DNA of 18,818 nucleotides, from contig URHS01000049.1 of assembly GCA_900547685.1 (NCBI GenBank), positions 1 through 18,818 on the forward strand, given 5' to 3'. Shown in pieces: positions 14,593 through 18,818 of the stretch. Positions within the stretch are counted from its first letter, which is position 1; each line of letters opens with the position of its first letter. This stretch comes from an uncultured Blautia sp. Its GTDB lineage: Bacteria; Bacillota; Clostridia; Lachnospirales; Lachnospiraceae. The notes under the pieces were generated by a model, which saw only the letters and a list, made by a program, of their open reading frames with translations, was not told the origin of the DNA and did not search any database. The position numbers and the translations under genes are program-made.

Positions 14593-16548
14593 GTGGCAGA
14601 ACAGCAGAAGAAAGCACAGGAACAGGATTTAAACCAGTTATTAAAGGTGCGTCGTGAGAAATTGACTGAGTTACAGGAAAATGGAAAAGATCCATTCCAG
14701 ATTACAAAATATGATGTAACTCATCACAGCATGGAAGTGAAGGATGCTTTTGAAGAATTAGAAGGAAAGAGTGTATCTCTTGCAGGACGTATGATGTCCA
14801 AACGTGTTATGGGAAAAGCTTCTTTCTGCAGTATTCAGGACGTACAGGGTTCTATTCAGTCTTACGTTGCAAGAGATAATATTGGCGAAGACCATTATAA
14901 AGATTTTAAGAAAATGGATATCGGTGATATTGTAGGTATCAAAGGTGAAGTGTTTAAGACAAAAACAGGAGAAATTTCTATTCATGCCACAGAAGTAACA
15001 CTGTTATCTAAGAGTTTAAAACCACTTCCGGAGAAGTTCCACGGTTTAACAAATACAGACCTGCGTTATCGCCAGAGATACGTGGATTTGATTATGAATG
15101 CAGACGTAAAGGATACCTTTATTAAGCGTTCTAAAATCATTGCAAGTATTCGTAATTATTTAAATGGTCAGGGATTTTTAGAAGTGGAAACACCGATGCT
15201 GGTTGCAAATGCCGGTGGTGCAGCTGCTCGTCCTTTTGAAACACATTTTAATGCTTTAGACGAAGATTTTAAACTGCGTATTTCTCTTGAACTTTACCTG
15301 AAACGTCTTATCGTAGGCGGTATGGAAAGAGTATACGAAATCGGACGTGTATTCCGTAACGAAGGTCTTGACACAAGACATAATCCGGAATTTACATTAA
15401 TGGAACTTTATCAGGCATACACAGATTACCACGGCATGATGGATTTAACAGAAAATCTGTATCGTCATGTAGCACAGGAAGTTCTGGGAACTACAAAAAT
15501 TGTATACAATGGTATTGAAATGGATTTAGGAAAACCATTTGAACGTATTACTATGGTAGACGCTGTTAAGAAATACGCTGGCGTGGACTTTAATGAAATT
15601 CACACATTAGAAGAAGCAAGAGCAGTAGCAAAAGAACATCATGTAGAGTTTGAAGAAAGACATAAAAAAGGTGATATTCTTTCACTGTTCTTCGAAGAAT
15701 TTGCAGAAGAACACCTGATTCAGCCTACATTTGTTATGGATCACCCAATTGAAATTTCTCCATTAACAAAGAAAAAACCGGAAAATCCAGAATATACAGA
15801 ACGTTTTGAGTTCTTCATGAATGGATGGGAAATGGCAAATGCTTATTCTGAATTAAATGACCCGATTGACCAGAGAGAGCGTTTCAAAGCGCAGGAAGAA
15901 CTTCTGGCACAGGGTGATGAAGAAGCAAACACAACAGATGAAGACTTTATGAATGCTTTGGAAATCGGTATGGCACCTACAGGTGGTATCGGATTTGGTA
16001 TCGATAGAATGGTAATGCTGTTGACAGATAGTGCTGCTATTCGTGACGTTTTATTGTTCCCGACAATGAAGAGCATGGGAGCCGCAAAGAATGAAGCTAA
16101 CAATGCTGCACAGTCTGCTCCGGCAAAATCTGTTGCAACATTTACCGCTACATCTGACATGGCAGAAAAGATTGATTTCTCTAATGTGAAAATCGAGCCA
16201 TTGTTTGAAGAAATGGTTGATTTTGAAACATTCAGTAAATCTGATTTCAGAGCTGTAAAAGTTTTGGAATGTGAAGCAGTACCGAAATCAAAGAAACTTT
16301 TGAAATTTGTTTTAGATGATGGTACAGATGAGAAAAGAGTGATTTTAAGCGGTATTCATGAGTATTACGAACCGGAAGAGCTGGTTGGAAAGACTTGTAT
16401 CGCAATCACAAATCTGCCGCCAAGACCAATGATGGGAATTGACTCCTGCGGTATGCTGATTTCAGCAGTACACGAGGAAGATGGAAAAGAAGGATTAAAT
16501 CTGTTGATGGTAGATGACAGAATTCCGGCAGGTGCAAAATTATACTAA
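14593..16548 (+). CDS. lysS: Lysyl-tRNA synthetase (class II) with C-terminal tRNA-binding domain
   Basis: LysRS charges tRNA-Lys. The first ~495 residues are a normal class II enzyme: an N-terminal OB-fold anticodon-binding domain, motif 2 (RVFRNEGLDTRHNPEFT) from residue 252, and motif 3 (GGIGFGIDRMVML) at 464-476. An Ala-rich linker (about 495-525) then leads to an extra domain at about 545-651. That domain has the FSKSDFRAVKVLE, SKKLLKF and LPPRPMMGI-SCGML motifs of the EMAPII/Trbp111-like tRNA-binding fold, otherwise found at the end of MetRS. Total length of 651 is about 150 above a standard bacterial LysRS. The GTG start is supported by AAGGAG at 14577-14582. A strong terminator follows. 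Confidence 0.96.
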   Translation: MAEQQKKAQEQDLNQLLKVRREKLTELQENGKDPFQITKYDVTHHSMEVKDAFEELEGKSVSLAGRMMSKRVMGKASFCSIQDVQGSIQSYVARDNIGEDHYKDFKKMDIGDIVGIKGEVFKTKTGEISIHATEVTLLSKSLKPLPEKFHGLTNTDLRYRQRYVDLIMNADVKDTFIKRSKIIASIRNYLNGQGFLEVETPMLVANAGGAAARPFETHFNALDEDFKLRISLELYLKRLIVGGMERVYEIGRVFRNEGLDTRHNPEFTLMELYQAYTDYHGMMDLTENLYRHVAQEVLGTTKIVYNGIEMDLGKPFERITMVDAVKKYAGVDFNEIHTLEEARAVAKEHHVEFEERHKKGDILSLFFEEFAEEHLIQPTFVMDHPIEISPLTKKKPENPEYTERFEFFMNGWEMANAYSELNDPIDQRERFKAQEELLAQGDEEANTTDEDFMNALEIGMAPTGGIGFGIDRMVMLLTDSAAIRDVLLFPTMKSMGAAKNEANNAAQSAPAKSVATFTATSDMAEKIDFSNVKIEPLFEEMVDFETFSKSDFRAVKVLECEAVPKSKKLLKFVLDDGTDEKRVILSGIHEYYEPEELVGKTCIAITNLPPRPMMGIDSCGMLISAVHEEDGKEGLNLLMVDDRIPAGAKLY

Positions 16549-16560
16549 TAAAATGTAATT

Positions 16561-16594
16561 AAATGGGCAGTCCCAAAGGGGATTGCCCATTTTT
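16561..16594 (+). terminator. Rho-independent terminator after lysS
   Basis: A 14-bp stem (16561-16574 with 16579-16592, one G-T wobble) built on AAATGGGCA and TGCCCATTT has a 4-base AAAG loop and ends in a T run at 16590-16594. This is a textbook terminator 12 bases after the lysS stop. Confidence 0.93.
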
Positions 16595-16760
16595 AGAACC
16601 AAGGAATGGAAAAGTAGACATTAGAAGTGTACCCTCTGAAATGGGAAAAGAGATTTCAGCTAAAAGGACAGTTCATATTTACCGTCTTTTTTAATATTAT
16701 AGAGCACTATTACAAGCCATTCTTTATAATGATACAGGTAATCGTTTTATGGTTAAATCA

Positions 16761-16789
16761 TTGTTATTACAAGAAATATGTGATAAAAT
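16761..16789 (+). promoter_or_regulatory. Promoter of hipBA
   Basis: TTGTTA at 16761-16766 and TAAAAT at 16784-16789 are separated by 17 bases, with TG plus one base directly before the -10. The predicted start at about 16796 touches the first of two identical palindromes, an arrangement suited to autorepression. Confidence 0.65.
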
Positions 16790-16796
16790 AAAAATG

Positions 16797-16810
16797 GATA
16801 ATATATTATC
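16797..16810. promoter_or_regulatory. Palindromic operator 1 for HipB (predicted)
   Basis: GATAATATATTATC is a perfect 14-bp palindrome at the predicted transcription start of hipBA. An identical copy occurs at 16838. HipB-type repressors bind as dimers to inverted repeats upstream of their own operon, so autoregulation is the natural reading. Confidence 0.6.
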
Positions 16811-16837
16811 TAAAATAGCAGAAAATCACCAAAAATA

Positions 16838-16851
16838 GATAATATATTATC
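16838..16851. promoter_or_regulatory. Palindromic operator 2 for HipB (predicted)
   Basis: This is an exact second copy of the 14-bp palindrome, 41 bases (about four helical turns) after the first, and just before the hipB ribosome-binding site. The six bases upstream (AAAATA versus AAAATG) are also nearly identical, so the repeated unit is about 20 bases with one mismatch. Confidence 0.6.
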
Positions 16852-16869
16852 AGAGGAAGAGGTGAAGAA

Positions 16870-17148
16870 ATGCGACAGCTTGTATGGGAAACAGCAGAAG
16901 AACTGGATCAGAAACTTGCACAGCGAGTGCGCAACATCAGAAAAAGGCGTTCTATTTCGCAGGAAAAACTGGCTTCTATGAGTGGAGTGAGCTATGGTTC
17001 GATCAAGAGATTTGAAATGACAGGAAAGATATCCTTACTTTCACTGACGAAGATTGCAATGGCTTTGGATATTGCTGGTGAGCTTAGAGATATATTCACG
17101 AATGTACCATATAAGGATATTCAGGAGGTTATTAATGAAACGAGATAA
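16870..17148 (+). CDS. hipB: HipB-like XRE-family antitoxin/repressor
   Basis: This 92-residue protein has a central XRE/Cro-type helix-turn-helix at about residues 16-68 (LAQRVRNIRKRRSISQEKLASMSGVSYGSIKRFE, split as LAQRVRNIRKRR, SISQEKLASMSG and VSYGSIKRFE), followed by a short C-terminal tail. Position directly before hipA, with its stop inside the hipA start, identifies it as the antitoxin and operon repressor of a HipBA type II toxin-antitoxin module. AGAGGTGA at 16858-16865 supports the ATG. Two identical palindromes between its promoter and its start are likely its operators. The C-terminal tail (PYKDIQEVINETR) may contact HipA. The pair is encoded just after the lysS terminator, as expected for an inserted accessory module. 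Confidence 0.87.
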   Translation: MRQLVWETAEELDQKLAQRVRNIRKRRSISQEKLASMSGVSYGSIKRFEMTGKISLLSLTKIAMALDIAGELRDIFTNVPYKDIQEVINETR

Positions 17149-18818
17149 TTCGTTACAAGTATATTATAATGAACGACTGGTCGGGACGCTGGCGATGACA
17201 GCCGGTCGTAAAATTGCGTTTCAGTATAGTAAAAGCTGGATTGAAAAAGGATTTTCAATTAGTCCGTTTTCCCTTCCATTAAAAGACCAGGTGTTTATTC
17301 CGACGAAAGATTATTTTCAGGGACTTTTTGGAGTATTTGCGGATAGTCTTCCGGATGGCTGGGGAAGATTGTTGCTGAACCGATTATTACGTTCGTATAA
17401 ACAAAATCCAGATGATTTGACTGTATTAGACCGTTTGGCAATTGTTGGAAGGTCGGGAATGGGAGCACTTACGTATCAGCCAGAAAGAGAGTTTCTAAAA
17501 CAAGGGGATAACTTGGATTTGGATGAACTGGCAGCACAGTGTCAGAAAATATTAAATACAGAATATTCGGATAATCTGGATGAACTCTATCAGTTAGGAG
17601 GTACAAGTGGTGGAGCCAGACCGAAGATTATGACATCAATAGATGGAGGGCAATGGATTATTAAGTTTCCTGCTCATGTAGATGGCGAAAATGCAGGAAA
17701 GATGGAATATGATTATTCTTGCTGCGCAAGACAATGCGGAATTATTATGAGTGAGACCAGATTATTTCCATCTGAAAAATGTGAAGGATATTTTGGAACG
17801 AAACGTTTTGACAGGGCAGTGGATACAAGAGGAGAAAAAAAGATTCATATGCTTACAGCTGCGGCACTTTTGGAGTTGGATTTTGAACAGCCAAGTATGG
17901 ATTATCATGGTCTTATGAAGCTGACAAAAATATTAACGAATAATAATGAGATGGATTTAGAAAACATGTTTCGCCGAATGTGCTTTAATGTATTTGCGCA
18001 TAACAGGGATGATCATTCGAAGAATTTTACATTTCTTTATGATGAAGAAAATGATAGCTGGCGTTTGAGTCCTGCTTATGATCTTACTTATAGTAATACG
18101 TATTATGGGGAGCATACGACAGCAGTGGATGGAAATGGTCGCAATCCGGGAGAAAAAGAAATTCTTCATTTCACCGTGGTACGTGGAGATATACCTGTGA
18201 AAAGTATTGATGCAGCTTACATGATTAATGACAAATTCGGATACGTCAAAGTCAACAAATTCGGTGAGACAACCTATCCGGAGCTGCTGGTTGCATTAGC
18301 ACAATTGTCTCAGGCAAACTGCAAAGGTATGATTATAGACCTTCGTGGAAACACCGGAGGATATATGGCAGCTGCCATTCAGATGGTAAATGAATTCTTG
18401 CCGAACAATAAACTTATTGTATATACGGAAGGAAGAAAGTCGCCACGTGAAAATTATACTTCAAACGGAACAGGAAGCAGCCAGACTATGCCACTTATTG
18501 TCTTAATGGACGAAGGATCTGCATCGGCCAGCGAGATTTTTGCCGGAGCAATTCAAGATAATGACCGAGGAACCATTATCGGCCGCCGTTCTTTTGGAAA
18601 AGGTCTTGTACAGCAGCCTATCGAATTCAGCGACGGTTCTGCTATCCGATTGACTATCGCACGTTATTATACACCTTCCGGACGTTGTATTCAGAAACCT
18701 TATGAAAAAGGAAATGATGCAGAATACGAAATGGACATTATCACCCGTTACGAACATGGAGAATTCTTCTCTCGCGACAGCATCAAGCTAAATGAAAGTG
18801 AACGATATAATACCAGTT
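17135..18818 (+). CDS. hipA: HipA-family Ser/Thr kinase toxin, C-terminus replaced in frame by S41 protease sequence; 3' end beyond window
   Basis: HipA toxins phosphorylate translation factors or tRNA synthetases (GltX in E. coli). The ATG at 17135 follows AGGAGG (17123-17128) and overlaps hipB by 14 bases. Residues 1 to about 100 are the HipA N-terminal subdomain (VGTLAM, FSLPL, GLFGVFADSLPDGWGR). The Gly-rich loop GGTSGGARPK is at 155-164, with T157/S158 as candidate autophosphorylation sites. The Lys in IIKFP is K177. The catalytic loop NRDDHSKN carries the Asp equivalent to E. coli D309 at D292, and YDL carries the metal-binding Asp at D316. After NPGEKEIL (to about residue 344) the HipA C-terminal helices are missing and S41 protease sequence begins with no stop or frameshift. 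The open frame spans 561 codons to the window edge. Toxin identity is strong; whether the joined protein exists is doubtful. Confidence 0.8.
   Translation, partial: MKRDNSLQVYYNERLVGTLAMTAGRKIAFQYSKSWIEKGFSISPFSLPLKDQVFIPTKDYFQGLFGVFADSLPDGWGRLLLNRLLRSYKQNPDDLTVLDRLAIVGRSGMGALTYQPEREFLKQGDNLDLDELAAQCQKILNTEYSDNLDELYQLGGTSGGARPKIMTSIDGGQWIIKFPAHVDGENAGKMEYDYSCCARQCGIIMSETRLFPSEKCEGYFGTKRFDRAVDTRGEKKIHMLTAAALLELDFEQPSMDYHGLMKLTKILTNNNEMDLENMFRRMCFNVFAHNRDDHSKNFTFLYDEENDSWRLSPAYDLTYSNTYYGEHTTAVDGNGRNPGEKEILHFTVVRGDIPVKSIDAAYMINDKFGYVKVNKFGETTYPELLVALAQLSQANCKGMIIDLRGNTGGYMAAAIQMVNEFLPNNKLIVYTEGRKSPRENYTSNGTGSSQTMPLIVLMDEGSASASEIFAGAIQDNDRGTIIGRRSFGKGLVQQPIEFSDGSAIRLTIARYYTPSGRCIQKPYEKGNDAEYEMDIITRYEHGEFFSRDSIKLNESERYNTS
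18167..18818 (+). other. Catalytic segment of an S41 (C-terminal processing) protease, fused in frame to HipA and cut by the window
   Basis: The frame from about 18167 encodes an S41 peptidase: a strand region HFTVVRGDIPVKSIDAAYM, GYVKVNKFGETTY, the IIDLRGNTGG substrate-site motif, the nucleophile motif GSASASE and SFGKG. By spacing to E. coli Tsp (S430, K455) the catalytic dyad is S464 and K489 in the fused numbering, 25 residues apart as required. The N-terminal signal peptide and PDZ domain normal for the family are absent, so this is only the second half of a gene. To my recollection the wording (RGDIPVKSIDAAYM, DNDRGTIIGRRSFGKG) is that of Bacteroidetes proteases rather than Firmicutes CtpA. 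Codon use also changes: Phe is TTC in 7 of 9 cases, and ATC and TAC appear, which are absent from the HipA part. Confidence 0.85.

Larger units (their letters stand above)
16596..16835 (+). pseudogene. Possible decayed reading frame upstream of hipB
   Basis: This roughly 275-base gap between the lysS terminator and hipB is not empty of coding character. A single frame reads protein-like from 16596 to a TAA at 16692 (containing GKVDIRSVPSEMGKEI). The same frame then continues from 16695 to a TAG at 16833-16835 (containing ALLQAILYNDTGNRFMV and LLLQEICDKI). One stop separates the two halves. There is no credible ribosome-binding site or start for the first half. I do not recognise the protein. 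It may be a remnant interrupted by a nonsense mutation, or chance. The second half overlaps the hipB promoter and first operator. Confidence 0.3.

Noticed and set aside
17957..18757. Reverse-strand open frames opposite HipA and the protease
   Set aside because: The forward frame has clear HipA and S41 catalytic motifs; the reverse frames have none.
16595..18818. An insertion sequence or integrative element carrying hipBA
   Set aside because: I found no transposase, integrase, terminal inverted repeats or target duplications in the visible part; the right boundary lies outside the window or is lost at the chimeric join.
1..18818. CRISPR arrays, tRNA or rRNA genes and known riboswitches
   Set aside because: No regularly spaced repeats, cloverleaf sequences, rRNA signatures or recognisable riboswitch cores were seen on either strand.

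Overview
The window looks like chromosome of a low-GC anaerobic Firmicute, most likely a Lachnospiraceae-type Clostridia. The grounds are AT-rich codon use, strong AGGAGG ribosome-binding sites, sigma-A promoters with 17-bp spacers, and the gene families present. This holds from the start to about position 18,166. The last ~650 bases have different codon use and encode part of an S41 protease of a kind I associate with Bacteroidetes, so the right end is a chimera, either biological or from assembly.

Layout. Positions 1-49 are the tail of an unidentified gene. Positions 86-4221 hold an extended -10 promoter, a class I SAM methyltransferase and dnaE (DNA polymerase III alpha). Positions 4208-6162 hold a promoter, pfkA, a SpoU/TrmH-family rRNA 2'-O-methyltransferase and a strong terminator. 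Positions 6191-7136 are a monocistronic secreted cell-wall hydrolase (SH3 plus SleB-like domain) with a strong promoter and repeated TGTAAC hexamers. Positions 7167-8039 are a monocistronic lipoprotein of unknown role. A bulged palindrome lies at 8057-8092.

Positions 8154 to about 13,932 form a long co-directional run: NfeD-like protein, SPFH/stomatin-like protein, patatin-like phospholipase, argF, birA, a small DUF6145-like protein and dusB. The first three look like a membrane-organisation and lipid-turnover module; the rest are metabolic and tRNA-modification genes. A consensus promoter at 13970 and a structured leader precede greA-lysS. LysS carries a C-terminal tRNA-binding domain, and a strong terminator follows it.

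Positions 16,595-18,818 are the accessory region: a possible decayed reading frame, a promoter with two identical 14-bp palindromes, hipB, and hipA overlapping it. The hipA frame keeps the kinase catalytic residues but, near codon 344, passes without a stop or frameshift into the catalytic half of an S41 C-terminal processing protease that runs off the window. Phe codons change from all TTT (18 of 18) to mostly TTC (7 of 9) at that point. This is the most notable observation here. It could be a chimeric assembly join, a recombination scar or a real kinase-protease fusion; I consider the first most likely. I saw no tRNA or rRNA genes, CRISPR arrays, complete insertion sequences or known riboswitches.
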